Program-made: the position numbers and the translations under genes
Notes under the pieces: model-generated
Databases searched by the model: none
Told to the model about the DNA's origin: nothing
Seen by the model: only the letters and a program-made list of their open reading frames with translations
Shown: in pieces, positions 1-8,878 of the stretch
Position numbering within the stretch: position 1 is the first letter of the stretch
How the letters are laid out: every line of letters starts with the position of its first letter
Assembly: GCF_014352875.1 (NCBI RefSeq)
Contig: NZ_CP060695.1
Span: 2,759,501 to 2,823,500, forward strand
Source of the DNA: Polaribacter pectinis
GTDB lineage: Bacteria > Bacteroidota > Bacteroidia > Flavobacteriales > Flavobacteriaceae
Length of the DNA stretch: 64,000 nt
Direction: 5' to 3'

Positions 1-1459
1 AATCTCCAATAGTATAAGGTAAAACAAAATAACCATCTGCTAAACCTTGCATTAATGCAGAGGCTCCTAATCTGTTTGCTCCATGATCAGAGAAATTTGC
101 TTCTCCAATACAGTAACATCCAGGAATAGTAGTCATTAAATTATAATCTACCCAAACACCACCCATTGTGTAGTGAACTGCTGGATAAATCATCATTGGT
201 GTTTTATATGGATCTTGATCTACAATTTTCTCGTACATCTGGAATAAGTTTCCATATTTCGCTTCAACAATTGCTTGCCCTAATTCGTATATTTTTGCAT
301 CAGAAGGATTCTTAATATTATGAATCTTCGCTTGCTCAATTCCATATCTTGTAATTGCAGATTTAAAATCTAAATACACAGCTTCTCCTGTTGCATTTAC
401 TCCAAAACCAGCATCACAACGTTCTTTTGCTGCTCTAGATGCAACATCACGTGGAACCAAGTTACCAAATGCAGGATATCTTCTTTCTAAATAATAATCT
501 CTTTCTTCTTCAGACAAATCAGTAGGTTTTTTACGACCTTCTCTAATTGCCATTACATCTTCCATTTTCTTTGGAACCCAAATTCGTCCGTCATTTCTTA
601 AAGACTCGGACATTAATGTTAATTTAGATTGATAATCCCCAGAACGTGGAATACAAGTTGGGTGAATTTGCGTGTAACAAGGATTTGCAAAATGCGCTCC
701 TTTTTTGTGGATTTTCCATCCAGCAGTTACATTAGAACCCATTGCGTTTGTAGATAAGAAATATACATTTCCATAACCTCCAGAAGCAATAACAACTGCG
801 TGTGCAGAATGTCTTTCAATTTCTCCTGTAATTAAATTTCTTGCAATAATTCCTCTTGCTTTTCCATCTACAACTACAACATCTAACATTTCATGACGAT
901 TGAACATTTCAATCTTTCCACGAGCAATTTGTCTGTTCATTGCAGAGTATGCACCTAATAATAATTGCTGACCAGTTTGCCCTTTTGCATAAAAAGTTCT
1001 AGAAACTAAAACTCCACCAAATGAACGATTATCTAATAAACCACCATAATCACGTGCAAAAGGAACTCCTTGCGCCACACATTGGTCTATAATGTTTGCA
1101 GAAACCTCTGCCAAACGATAAACGTTTGCTTCACGAGAACGATAATCTCCACCTTTTACAGTGTCGTAAAACAGTCTGTATGTAGAATCTCCATCTCCTT
1201 GATAGTTTTTTGCTGCATTAATTCCTCCTTGCGCTGCAATTGAATGCGCTCTTCTTGGAGAATCTTGATAAGCAAATGCTTTTACATTGTAGCCTAATTC
1301 TGCTAAAGTTGCAGAAGCAGAACCACCTGCTAAACCTGTACCTACAACAATAACATCTATATGACGTTTGTTGGCAGGATTTACCAAATCTATATGATTT
1401 TTATAATCTGTCCATTTATCTTTAATTGGACCCTTTGGTACTTTTGAATCTAAAGCCAT
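1..1459 (-). CDS. sdhA: Succinate dehydrogenase flavoprotein subunit (partial, C-terminus off the window)
   Basis: This is the catalytic subunit of complex II, oxidising succinate to fumarate on the inner face of the cytoplasmic membrane and passing electrons to the iron-sulfur subunit. I translated it by hand. It has an FAD-binding GTGLAGG at residues 40-46 and a [11 protein letters not shown] segment whose His72 is the expected covalent flavin attachment site. Further on it has the [12 protein letters not shown] and [16 protein letters not shown] segments of the active site. About 486 codons are present; family members of this type have roughly 660-670 residues, so about 180 are missing at the left edge, where sdhB would be expected next. 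The ATG lies 12 bases after the sdhC stop, so the two genes form one operon. Confidence 0.96.
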   Translation of the reverse strand, partial: MALDSKVPKGPIKDKWTDYKNHIDLVNPANKRHIDVIVVGTGLAGGSASATLAELGYNVKAFAYQDSPRRAHSIAAQGGINAAKNYQGDGDSTYRLFYDTVKGGDYRSREANVYRLAEVSANIIDQCVAQGVPFARDYGGLLDNRSFGGVLVSRTFYAKGQTGQQLLLGAYSAMNRQIARGKIEMFNRHEMLDVVVVDGKARGIIARNLITGEIERHSAHAVVIASGGYGNVYFLSTNAMGSNVTAGWKIHKKGAHFANPCYTQIHPTCIPRSGDYQSKLTLMSESLRNDGRIWVPKKMEDVMAIREGRKKPTDLSEEERDYYLERRYPAFGNLVPRDVASRAAKERCDAGFGVNATGEAVYLDFKSAITRYGIEQAKIHNIKNPSDAKIYELGQAIVEAKYGNLFQMYEKIVDQDPYKTPMMIYPAVHYTMGGVWVDYNLMTTIPGCYCIGEANFSDHGANRLGASALMQGLADGYFVLPYTIGD

Positions 1460-1471
1460 AATTATATAAGA

Positions 1472-2146
1472 TTAATGGTTAAAGTGATGATATAAAGCAA
1501 TAAAAATAAATCCTGCTGGAACTATAATTGCATATGCTTTACCTAAATTATCTAATTTTTTTCTTAATGAAGCTGCTCCTACAGATTGAAATGCCGAAGT
1601 AAAACCATGTGCTAAATGCATACCTAAAAAGACAAATGCAACAACATACGCTCCAACTCTAAGTGGGCTAACGAATTTATGAACCAATTCTTCATAATAA
1701 CGAAAACCATCTACGCCAGCAATGGTTCCAGACCAATCGCCTTGTATAAATTTTGTGTTGATTTCTGGAAACCAAAAATCGATAAAATGTAAAATGATAA
1801 AAGCCAAAATTGTAATTCCGGTCCAAATCATGTTTCTGCTCACCCAAGATGAATTAGCAGCGCCGTTATTTTTTGCATAAGAAACATTTCTTGCTCTAGA
1901 ATTTTTCAATTCTAAAATGAAACCCATTACAAAGTGAAAAACAACCGCAAAAATCAAAACAGGTTGTAATGCAAATTGTACCAAAGGATTTGTTCCCATA
2001 AAATGCGAAACTTCATTAAAAGTATCTGGGCTAAAAACCGATAAAATATTAATTGCTAAATGCTGAAGTAAGAAGAACATCAGAAAGAACGCTGAAAGCG
2101 CCATTGCTACTTTTCTTCCAATTGAAGATTTGAAAAATCCGCTCAT
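1472..2146 (-). CDS. sdhC: Succinate dehydrogenase cytochrome b subunit (five-helix type)
   Basis: This is the membrane anchor and haem b subunit of complex II, moving electrons to menaquinone. The 224 residues show five hydrophobic segments (about 13-35, 55-77, 105-125, 160-182 and 202-222) with histidines such as H29, H71, H119, H155 and H178-180 available as haem ligands. That is the layout of the single-subunit cytochrome b558-type SdhC of Bacteroidota and epsilonproteobacteria, so no sdhD is expected. It is the first gene of the sdh operon and has a recognisable promoter 25 bases upstream. Confidence 0.93.
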   Translation of the reverse strand: MSGFFKSSIGRKVAMALSAFFLMFFLLQHLAINILSVFSPDTFNEVSHFMGTNPLVQFALQPVLIFAVVFHFVMGFILELKNSRARNVSYAKNNGAANSSWVSRNMIWTGITILAFIILHFIDFWFPEINTKFIQGDWSGTIAGVDGFRYYEELVHKFVSPLRVGAYVVAFVFLGMHLAHGFTSAFQSVGAASLRKKLDNLGKAYAIIVPAGFIFIALYHHFNH

Positions 2147-2172
2147 TGTATATATTAGTTAAATTATTATTA

Positions 2173-2205
2173 CAAAAATACGGCTAAACAACTACCAAAG
2201 CAAAG
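2173..2205 (-). promoter_or_regulatory. Promoter of the sdh operon
   Basis: Reading the minus strand there is TTTG (from 2201-2205), 20 bases, then TATTTTTG (2173-2180). This fits the Bacteroidota sigma-A consensus TTG-N17-23-TAnnTTTG. Transcription would start near 2166, giving a leader of about 20 bases to the sdhC ATG. Confidence 0.6.
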
Positions 2206-2300
2206 AAATTACAACGTTTTCGTTCGTATTTAGAATAGTTTTAAATAAATTGCTTAAACGTTTAACATATTTTAAAAAAACAGTTGTTTTCTATAGCTTG

Positions 2301-2915
2301 TTACTTATCTGAATTAACCAAGCATTTATTGTTTTTCCATTTGCCTTTTAAAGATTCTTTAGGTATAATTTTTCCGTCACAAGTTAAAAAATTACCTTTT
2401 TTATCTTTTTTTATGATCTTCATTTTACCTTCTTTAATAGCATTAACTATTTTATAAATTAAACTTTCTCTTGAGGTTTTACTTCTTCTTTTTATCAACT
2501 TTAAGCCTTCGTCATTATTATGTAAATCCATTTCTGATGAAATTTCGTCAGGCACAACTCCATCTTCTAATTTTCTTTTTTTATAAGTTAGGTAATTATC
2601 TTTTTCATGTGCTTTTCCTAAAGAACGCGCAGAACGTTTACCCATTTCTTGACGCAAACGAGCCATCCAATATGCATGCCTGAACGCATCAACTTGTCCT
2701 CCAGCAGCATCTCCATCTAACAAATTTGTCTTTCTAATAGAATCTGCAACTTTATTTGTCTCGTTAGAAATTTTTAAAGATTTCTTTGCTTTAAAGGGAT
2801 GAAAAAGTACCCAAGTTTTAATTGGTCCTGAAAGTTTAAAGAAATTTTGCAAATCAGATTGAGAGAACAACTGACTAGTGCATAAAATAAAAAGTATAAG
2901 AAATGTTTTTTTCAT
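2301..2915 (-). CDS. Secreted or periplasmic protein of unknown function (DUF6973-like)
   Basis: The 204-residue product begins with a signal peptide (hydrophobic 3-18, likely cleavage after LFSQ). The core carries DAAGGQVDAFRHAYWMARL at about 69-87, then a KAHEKDN stretch and a basic C-terminal region. The D-A-x-R-H-A-Y-W pattern resembles the DUF6973 family of Bacteroidota, whose role is not established. Two cysteines near the C-terminus (in TCDGK and NKCLV) could pair after export. It lies 19 bases after the GreA-like gene and may be the last gene of that operon. I recognise the pattern but cannot assign a function. Confidence 0.6.
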   Translation of the reverse strand: MKKTFLILFILCTSQLFSQSDLQNFFKLSGPIKTWVLFHPFKAKKSLKISNETNKVADSIRKTNLLDGDAAGGQVDAFRHAYWMARLRQEMGKRSARSLGKAHEKDNYLTYKKRKLEDGVVPDEISSEMDLHNNDEGLKLIKRRSKTSRESLIYKIVNAIKEGKMKIIKKDKKGNFLTCDGKIIPKESLKGKWKNNKCLVNSDK

Positions 2916-2934
2916 CGTTGAAAAATAATATTAT

Positions 2935-3396
2935 TTAATTGATTTTTAAAATTTTGATTGTTGAATTATTAAAAACAAACTCATCATTTTCTTGCTTACC
3001 TAACAAAAGTTTTCCAATTGGAGATGAAACTGAAATAGCAAAAAAACCTTTACTACCCACTGTTAAATTGCCTGCAGAAATTGATAGAAAATAATTGGCT
3101 TTTTCTGTGAAAATAATGCTACCTAAATGTGCTTTTTTTAGTCCCGAAATTTCGGGATTTGAAACATCAATTCTATTTAAAATTTCTTTCATTTGAGAAA
3201 TTCCTGCCAATTGTTGACCTGCTTTTTCCATTTCTAACTGTAACATTGCTCTACCTGTTTCGTGTTTGTCGCCAGCAGAACTTTTCGTTTCAGATTGTAA
3301 TGCTTTCTGGTTAGAAGAAATTACCTCTTCTACATTCTGTAAACGCTTGTCCACAAAAGCTTCACATTGCTTAAAAAGTTCTTCTTTTAAATTCAT
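2935..3396 (-). CDS. GreA/GreB-like protein with coiled coil and FKBP-like C-terminal domain
   Basis: This 153-residue protein has a helical N-terminal half including SAGDKHETGRAMLQ, and a C-terminal domain ending SSPIGKLLLGKQENDEFVF. The latter is the SPIG..LLGK..GDE signature of the transcript-cleavage factors GreA and GreB. Relatives in Bacteroidota are often labelled 3-oxoacyl-ACP synthase, probably from their genomic neighbourhood; nothing in the sequence supports ketosynthase activity. I chose the ATG at 3396, one base after the phosphopantetheinyl transferase stop, over an upstream ATG at 3432 that would overlap that gene by 35 bases. Canonical acidic GreA tip residues are not obvious, so cleavage activity is uncertain. 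Confidence 0.75.
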   Translation of the reverse strand: MNLKEELFKQCEAFVDKRLQNVEEVISSNQKALQSETKSSAGDKHETGRAMLQLEMEKAGQQLAGISQMKEILNRIDVSNPEISGLKKAHLGSIIFTEKANYFLSISAGNLTVGSKGFFAISVSSPIGKLLLGKQENDEFVFNNSTIKILKIN

Positions 3397-3397
3397 T

Positions 3398-3958
3398 CTA
3401 TAAAGTAAATGCAAAAGCTCCATAATTTCCATGATGAGAAATTGAGCATGATTTTGTTAGTTTTTTTTCTTTATGATAATATATTGGAGCTCCAATTGTA
3501 GTTTTTCTTTTTTCTATTTCTTCTGATGGAATTCCGGTTTTTTCAGCAAGTTTTAATTTGATGTCATTATCAACATTTTTTGATGAACCAATACTTGAAA
3601 ATATTTCTATTTTTTCTTGATAACTCTTTGCAATTGTATGAATATAAGATGTATTAATAACTGTTGTTGTATAAAATTTTAAATCTTCAAAAACTACAAT
3701 TCCTTCCTCTTTGGAAGTTATAGAACATTCAAATTTTTTAGGCGCAAAAAAACGTTTTTCAACTTGTTGAGTAAAGCATTTATAAGCAGATTCTTTCATG
3801 GACCAAAATTGCCAAACTTGTAAAAAAGAATCACTGGCATTTAAAATAATCTCTTGTTCTTTTTTTGTGAATTGCTTTTCTAAAAACCCTTTTCGTTGCC
3901 AATTACTTTCGGTTTTAGCGAATTTTAAATCTACAATATCGTTACCAATATTAGGCAT
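3398..3958 (-). CDS. 4'-phosphopantetheinyl transferase superfamily protein
   Basis: It is predicted to move the phosphopantetheine arm of coenzyme A onto the serine of an acyl carrier protein. The 186 residues carry IGNDIVDL at 4-11 (Asp7 and Asp10, metal site) and WSMKESAYK at 52-60 (Lys55, Glu56, Lys60), the two signatures of the Sfp/AcpS superfamily. The size is between AcpS (about 125) and Sfp (about 225). It overlaps the ACP gene by 8 bases, so it probably serves that carrier protein rather than being the general housekeeping AcpS. Confidence 0.85.
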   Translation of the reverse strand: MPNIGNDIVDLKFAKTESNWQRKGFLEKQFTKKEQEIILNASDSFLQVWQFWSMKESAYKCFTQQVEKRFFAPKKFECSITSKEEGIVVFEDLKFYTTTVINTSYIHTIAKSYQEKIEIFSSIGSSKNVDNDIKLKLAEKTGIPSEEIEKRKTTIGAPIYYHKEKKLTKSCSISHHGNYGAFAFTL

Positions 3959-4202
3959 TCATTTTTTCTTGAATAATTTCTACAGTTGCTTTTACAGACA
4001 ACATTTTCTCCATAGAATCGTTGTCTATTTCTATCTTAAATTCGTCTTCTACATCTAAAATAATATCCACTAAATTTGCAGAATTTATCTCTAAATCATT
4101 AATAAAATCTGTTTCTTCAGACATGTTTTTAAAACCTTCTTCATTCTGAACATAAGGTTTTACAATTGTAGTTAATTTACTTATTATTTCTTCTTTAGTC
4201 AT
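3951..4202 (-). CDS. Acyl carrier protein of the polyketide/fatty-acyl locus
   Basis: An 83-residue acidic helical protein of the ACP family. The attachment serine is predicted to be Ser41 in DLEINSANLVD, where housekeeping ACPs have DSL; the adjacent Asp is replaced by Asn. It lies between its ketosynthase (one base upstream, TAA-A-ATG) and its transferase (8-base overlap), indicating tight co-translation. The ATG at 4202 is preferred to one at 4238 because the extra 12 residues would overlap the ketosynthase gene and do not look like ACP sequence. Confidence 0.88.
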   Translation of the reverse strand: MTKEEIISKLTTIVKPYVQNEEGFKNMSEETDFINDLEINSANLVDIILDVEDEFKIEIDNDSMEKMLSVKATVEIIQEKMNA

Positions 4203-4203
4203 T

Positions 4204-5478
4204 TTATTTTGAATATTTTTTAAAGATAACACAAGCATTTACATCACCAAAACCAAAACTTGCTTTTGCTAAAATATTTATGTTTTTTTCAATAGTTTTA
4301 GATGGAATTTTAGCTTCAGTAATCAAATCTAAAATCTCTGGATGAATATCTTCACAATTAATATTCGGAAAAATAAACTGCTCTTTTATTTCTAAAACTG
4401 AAGCCACAGATTCAATTGCGCCAGAAGCAGACAAACAATGTCCAACCATCGATTTTAATGAATTTATATATGGAAAATCAGTTCCTTTTCTATTTAAAGC
4501 TTTTGTCCAATTTTCTATTTCTAAATCGTCTTTAGAAGTTGCTGTTAAATGACCGTTTATTACATCAATTTCATCTGCAGAAATATTTGCATCTGCAATT
4601 GCATTCGTAATACATTTCTGAACAGCCTCTGCATTTGGCGCAGTTAAAGTTCCACCATTTCTTTGTCCGCCAGAATTTATATTTCCACCTAAAACCTCTG
4701 CATAAATGGTTGCATTTCTTTCTAAAGCACTTTCTAAAGATTCTAAAACCAAAGTACCTCCTCCACTTCCTGGAACAAATCCTGAAGCTGTTTCACTCAT
4801 TGGTCTCGAGCCTTTTTCTGGACTTTCATTGTGTTTGTAGGTCATTACTCTCATTGCATCAAAACCTCCCCAAGTATACAAACTACTGTCACTTGAACTT
4901 CCTACTAACATTCGTTTTGCTTTGCCATTTTTAATGCGCTCAAAACCCATTAATAATGCTTCTGTTCCTGTCGTACAAGCAGATGAATTTGTGGTTACCT
5001 GATTTCCGAAACCAAGAATTCCACCTAAATATGCAGAAATTCCACTTGCCATGGTTTGTACCACAGAAGTACTTCCTAAACGTCTTACATTTTGATCATC
5101 AATTTTATAAATTGCTTCTCTAAATTTCTCAATTCCTGATGTTCCTGTTCCAAAAATAATTCCGGAATCGTAATCTAATTTTGAATTTTCATCAACAGAA
5201 AAACCAGCGTCTTTCCATGCATCAATTCCTGCCATCACTCCATATAAAATAGAGGTTGAATTAAAACCACGCAATTGTAAAGGCGATAAATATTCGCTTA
5301 TTTTTTCTTCAGAAACTTCTGGAATTCCACCAATACAACAAGAAAATCCTTTGTCTTTTAAATTCTGATGAAAGGTAATTCCTGATTTTCCAGATTTTAT
5401 GGCTTTTGTGAATTCAGTTAACCCAACACCATTTGGCGCAACAACTCCTAAACCAGTAATTACAACTCTTTTACTCAT
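4204..5478 (-). CDS. Beta-ketoacyl-ACP synthase (FabF/KAS II-like)
   Basis: It catalyses decarboxylative condensation of malonyl-ACP with an acyl primer. The 424-residue thiolase-fold enzyme has Cys168 in TTNSSACTTGTEA, His310 in INGHLTATSKDD and His347 in SMVGHCLSASGA, the complete Cys-His-His triad of elongating ketosynthases. The N-terminus RVVITGLGVVAPNGVG is typical of FabF. It lies two bases after the dehydratase and one base before the ACP. The association with an ACP, a dehydratase, a private transferase and a type III PKS suggests specialised acyl-chain synthesis rather than bulk fatty acids. The final product is unknown. Confidence 0.9.
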   Translation of the reverse strand: MSKRVVITGLGVVAPNGVGLTEFTKAIKSGKSGITFHQNLKDKGFSCCIGGIPEVSEEKISEYLSPLQLRGFNSTSILYGVMAGIDAWKDAGFSVDENSKLDYDSGIIFGTGTSGIEKFREAIYKIDDQNVRRLGSTSVVQTMASGISAYLGGILGFGNQVTTNSSACTTGTEALLMGFERIKNGKAKRMLVGSSSDSSLYTWGGFDAMRVMTYKHNESPEKGSRPMSETASGFVPGSGGGTLVLESLESALERNATIYAEVLGGNINSGGQRNGGTLTAPNAEAVQKCITNAIADANISADEIDVINGHLTATSKDDLEIENWTKALNRKGTDFPYINSLKSMVGHCLSASGAIESVASVLEIKEQFIFPNINCEDIHPEILDLITEAKIPSKTIEKNINILAKASFGFGDVNACVIFKKYSK

Positions 5479-5479
5479 A

Positions 5480-5920
5480 TTATTTTGCGATTATCATTCC
5501 AGAAATTGTTCCTCTACAAACGAGTTCATTTTTAGAATTCATCATTTTTACAGAACATTTTAATTTATTAAATCGAAAATATTCTTTTGTTGAAATTACA
5601 GTAATTTTTTCGTTTGGAAAAACTGGTAAAAAGAAATCTATATTGTTTGAAGTTAATGCTATCTGTGGTTTTTTATCCGAAGAAAATTCATTTTTCAATA
5701 AAAAAACACCCAAACAAACCACGCCAATTTGTGCCATGGTTTCGGTTAAAATAACACCTGGAGTAATTGGATTGTCTTTAAAATGACCTTCGTAAAAGAA
5801 TTCGTTTTGTTGAAATATGTAGTTTCCGGTAACTCCGTTTTCTGAAATATCAGTAATTTCATCAACAAACAAAAAAGGTTTTTGATATGGTAAAAGGTTT
5901 ATAATTTCTGATGATTTCAT
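5480..5920 (-). CDS. 3-hydroxyacyl-ACP dehydratase, FabZ-like hotdog protein
   Basis: This 146-residue single hotdog domain is expected to dehydrate 3-hydroxyacyl-ACP. LLPYQKPFLFVDEI (9-22) matches the FabZ entry strand. YEGHFKDNPITPGVILTETMAQ contains the predicted catalytic His46 and Glu60. It lies between the alginate lyase gene (4-base gap) and the ketosynthase (1-base gap). No ketoreductase is visible nearby, so that step must be supplied in trans if a full reduction cycle is used. Confidence 0.85.
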   Translation of the reverse strand: MKSSEIINLLPYQKPFLFVDEITDISENGVTGNYIFQQNEFFYEGHFKDNPITPGVILTETMAQIGVVCLGVFLLKNEFSSDKKPQIALTSNNIDFFLPVFPNEKITVISTKEYFRFNKLKCSVKMMNSKNELVCRGTISGMIIAK

Positions 5921-5924
5921 TCAT

Positions 5925-7685
5925 CTAATTTACGATAAATCGTCCAAAAGATTCTTGAATTTTAATGAAATAAATTCCTTTCGATAAAGCATCTATATTT
6001 AATTGACTTGTTTGTGAATTAAAATGCTGCTTCAATAATGATTTTCCTGTCATATCAAAAACTTCCACCAAACCAATGGTTGCATTTTCTGATTTGATAT
6101 TGATAATTCCTTTATTTGCAGGAATAGGAAAAACAGTAATTCCTTTTGTAAAAAGTGAGTTTTCTGAAATACTCAAAGAATTTGTAGAAAGAAAACCAAC
6201 TTTTACGCCAACATCTGCAACATTATAAGGTAATTTCGTTCCATTTGCACCAAATTCTTCTGCACCAGCATCAAAATTACCAGTTCTTGTTCCTCCTAAA
6301 ATATCATCAACTAAAAAAGAATACGAACCAATTGAAGCATCTTTTGCAGGGCTTGTTGTAGAAATTCTATAGAAATCTGTTCCGTTTTCTAATAAATTTG
6401 CAGTAACTGTTTGGTTATTATTTTGTCCGTTTGATAAATCCCAACTTCCATTTTGAGTAATATTTCCTTCGTATTTTGAAGTTCCAATTGCATTTGTTTG
6501 AATATCAAAAGCATTTTCAGAAGTATTTAGCATAATATTGTTTGCTAAAATGATATTTTCTGGTGCCAAAGTTAAATCAGACTTTACCTTTGTTCCGACT
6601 CTAAAACCATAATCACAATCCACAAAAGTATTATTTACAACTGTTAAGTTTTTAACTTGATAATAACCATTTAAAGCTGAATTTGGTCTTCCGTTAGAAA
6701 TATTAATTGCACCAGTAGTACTTGTTCTACTTCCATTTGGTTTTAATGCATTTACACCAGAAATATAATTATTATATATTTTATGATTCTCTCCAATGAC
6801 TCTTACACCACCTGAAAGTAATCTATTATTTGCGAAAAAATAGTTGTTGAAAACCTCACATTCATTACCATGTCTTAACGTTAAAGTTCCACTATAATCT
6901 CGAAAAGTGTTATTGTAATATTTATTATTTCCACTTTTATTGGAAATAATTTCTACTTCTCCTTCCCAATCATAAAAGAAATTATCGTAAATTTCTGTAA
7001 AAGAATCTGACAAAGAAGTTGTGCTTGTACCAATTCTAATAGCATCTTGGTCGTTTAAATCGTTTACTTCGCCAACAGCTGTTCTAGATGCAAAATAATT
7101 ATGATGAATTTTATGATAATCTGCCAAATTATCGCTTCTGTTATCATTTATAATACTTCCAACTCCGTTTTTACCAATAAAAGAACTGTGGCTAATTTCG
7201 TTGTAACTACCATATAAAAGAATCCATTTAAAAACTGCCTCGTTTTGTGCAGATGTACCATTATAGCTATCTATTTTAATGTTAGTAACTGTGCAATTAT
7301 TACAAGAATTTCCACTAGCTCTAAAGGTAATTAACGATGTTATTTTATCACTTGAAACATCTAAATTAGATGCATTTCTAAAAACAAAACCTTCTAAAAT
7401 AATATAACTTCCTCCCATTTGAATATTAGATTTTCCTTCAATAAAAACCTGATTTACATTTTGAGCTTTAATAGTTATTGGATTTGAAGCAGTACCATTT
7501 TTATTTATATTCAACTGAAGATTATTCCAAGTACCATCTGCTAAAATAATAGTTGTACCAGCTGATGCTGATGAAATAGCGTTATTTAATTCAGTTTGGT
7601 TATTAACAGTTGTTTGAGAAAACCCTTTATTTAATGACAATGAAAAGGTTATAAGAAAGGTAATTAAGTAATAAAAATTCTTCAT
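5925..7685 (-). CDS. PL6-family alginate lyase (chondroitinase B-like), T9SS-secreted
   Basis: A 586-residue secreted beta-helix polysaccharide lyase, probably cutting alginate. It has a signal peptide (about 1-23), a parallel beta-helix with many G-x-x-N-x-I turns, and the PL6 catalytic region. That region includes Lys250 in EIISNKSG and Arg271 in LTLRHG, the Brønsted base and acid pair of the family. The last 70 or so residues, starting near VFPIPANKG and ending GIYFIKIQ, form a type IX secretion sorting domain, so the enzyme should be exported or surface-bound. It lies in the polyketide locus, 4 bases from the dehydratase, with no SusC/SusD pair or other lyase nearby. Specificity (poly-M, poly-G or MG) cannot be read from the sequence. 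Confidence 0.88.
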   Translation of the reverse strand: MKNFYYLITFLITFSLSLNKGFSQTTVNNQTELNNAISSASAGTTIILADGTWNNLQLNINKNGTASNPITIKAQNVNQVFIEGKSNIQMGGSYIILEGFVFRNASNLDVSSDKITSLITFRASGNSCNNCTVTNIKIDSYNGTSAQNEAVFKWILLYGSYNEISHSSFIGKNGVGSIINDNRSDNLADYHKIHHNYFASRTAVGEVNDLNDQDAIRIGTSTTSLSDSFTEIYDNFFYDWEGEVEIISNKSGNNKYYNNTFRDYSGTLTLRHGNECEVFNNYFFANNRLLSGGVRVIGENHKIYNNYISGVNALKPNGSRTSTTGAINISNGRPNSALNGYYQVKNLTVVNNTFVDCDYGFRVGTKVKSDLTLAPENIILANNIMLNTSENAFDIQTNAIGTSKYEGNITQNGSWDLSNGQNNNQTVTANLLENGTDFYRISTTSPAKDASIGSYSFLVDDILGGTRTGNFDAGAEEFGANGTKLPYNVADVGVKVGFLSTNSLSISENSLFTKGITVFPIPANKGIINIKSENATIGLVEVFDMTGKSLLKQHFNSQTSQLNIDALSKGIYFIKIQESFGRFIVN

Positions 7686-7702
7686 AATTCTGTGTTCTTA
7701 AA

Positions 7703-7729
7703 ACTGGTTAACCAATTTTGGTTTGTAAA
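7703..7729. promoter_or_regulatory. Palindromic operator-like site upstream of the alginate lyase
   Basis: A perfect 10-base palindrome TGGTTAACCA (7705-7714) is followed 4 bases on by a partial copy TTGGTTTGTAA (7719-7729), about 20-45 bases upstream of the lyase ATG. The position suits a repressor or activator site. A GntR- or LacI-type regulator responding to uronates is one possibility; no such regulator gene is in the window. Confidence 0.4.
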
Positions 7730-7825
7730 TATAACACAGTAATTAGAAAAAAAATAAAATTTAAACAATTATTGCAGAATTTAAGTTTTGCGAAATTTTT
7801 ATTTTTCGAAAAATCTATAATAATA

Positions 7826-8878
7826 TTACCACTCTAACAATATTCTTTGTGCAGAAAAACCAGGACCAAAACTTAACATAATTCCACGTTCTCCTTTTGC
7901 AGGATTTCTGTCCATAAAACGCTCTAAAACATACAAAACTGTTGCGCTTGACATATTTCCATACGCTCGTAAAACCTCTTTGGTGTCGTCTATATTTTTT
8001 CCTAAAACTCCAAATAAAGCTTCTACAGTTTGTACAATTTTTTTTCCTCCAGGATGAAAAATTAAATGGTCTATATTATCTATAGTTAAATTATTCTTTT
8101 CTAAAAAAGGGTGAATTATTGTAGGAAAATGGTCTGATATTTTCTGTGGAACTTCCTTATCTAAAATCATTTGTAAACCAGAATTTACCAATTTAAAACC
8201 CATCATATTTGTAGCATCATAAAAATGATACATGGCTTCGTCTACAATTGTTGGGCCTTTATCTTCTTCGTAAGAAGACAAAATTACTGCAGATGCTCCA
8301 TCTCCAAAAATGGCTGCAGAAACAATATTTGTCATGGAAAAATCGTCTAACTGAAACGTTGCTGTTGGTGCTTCTACTGCAATAACTGCTGCTCTTTTAT
8401 TCGGATTCGCTTTTAAGAAATTCTTCGCGTAAATAATTCCAGAAACTCCTGCAGCACAACCCATTTCTGTTACTGGCAAACGCACGATATCTTGTTTCAT
8501 GCCCAGAGAATTAATCAAATATGCATCTACAGAAGGAATCATAATTCCTGTGCAACTTACAGTAATTATATAATCGATATCTGTAGGTTTTAAGCTTGCT
8601 TTTTCTAAAGATTTTTTGAGTGATTTTTCTGCCAATTGAACAACTTCTCTTGCATAAATAGCATTTTTTTCTTCGAAAGAAGTTGCTGTAAAAACTTCTT
8701 CAGGATCCATAATTGAGTACCTTTTATCAACTGCTGCTCCTTCAAAAAGCTTGATTACTTTTCTCTGAAAACGAGTATCTTGATCTTGCATCCATAATTT
8801 TACAAACGGAATAATATCTTTCGTTTCTCTATAATATTTTGGAAGTTGCTTTGCAACTGATGTTATTTTTACTGCCAT
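7826..8878 (-). CDS. Type III polyketide synthase (chalcone/stilbene synthase-like)
   Basis: A homodimeric ketosynthase that extends an acyl starter with malonyl-CoA without an ACP and cyclises the product, typically to alkylpyrones, alkylresorcinols or related phenols. The 350 residues include the full triad: Cys141 in TEMGCAAGVSG, His275 in LIFHPGGKK and Asn308 in YGNMSSAT. The C-terminal GIMLSFGPGFSAQ is the usual GFGPG-type loop. Its ATG follows the methyltransferase TAA directly (TAAATG). With the methyltransferase and two flavoproteins upstream it should make a lipid-like product that is then methylated and oxidised or reduced. The product is not known to me. Confidence 0.92.
   Translation of the reverse strand: MAVKITSVAKQLPKYYRETKDIIPFVKLWMQDQDTRFQRKVIKLFEGAAVDKRYSIMDPEEVFTATSFEEKNAIYAREVVQLAEKSLKKSLEKASLKPTDIDYIITVSCTGIMIPSVDAYLINSLGMKQDIVRLPVTEMGCAAGVSGIIYAKNFLKANPNKRAAVIAVEAPTATFQLDDFSMTNIVSAAIFGDGASAVILSSYEEDKGPTIVDEAMYHFYDATNMMGFKLVNSGLQMILDKEVPQKISDHFPTIIHPFLEKNNLTIDNIDHLIFHPGGKKIVQTVEALFGVLGKNIDDTKEVLRAYGNMSSATVLYVLERFMDRNPAKGERGIMLSFGPGFSAQRILLEW

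Noticed and set aside
4635..4934. 99-codon plus-strand frame inside the ketosynthase
   Set aside because: His/Leu/Phe-rich translation typical of antisense shadows in AT-rich coding DNA.
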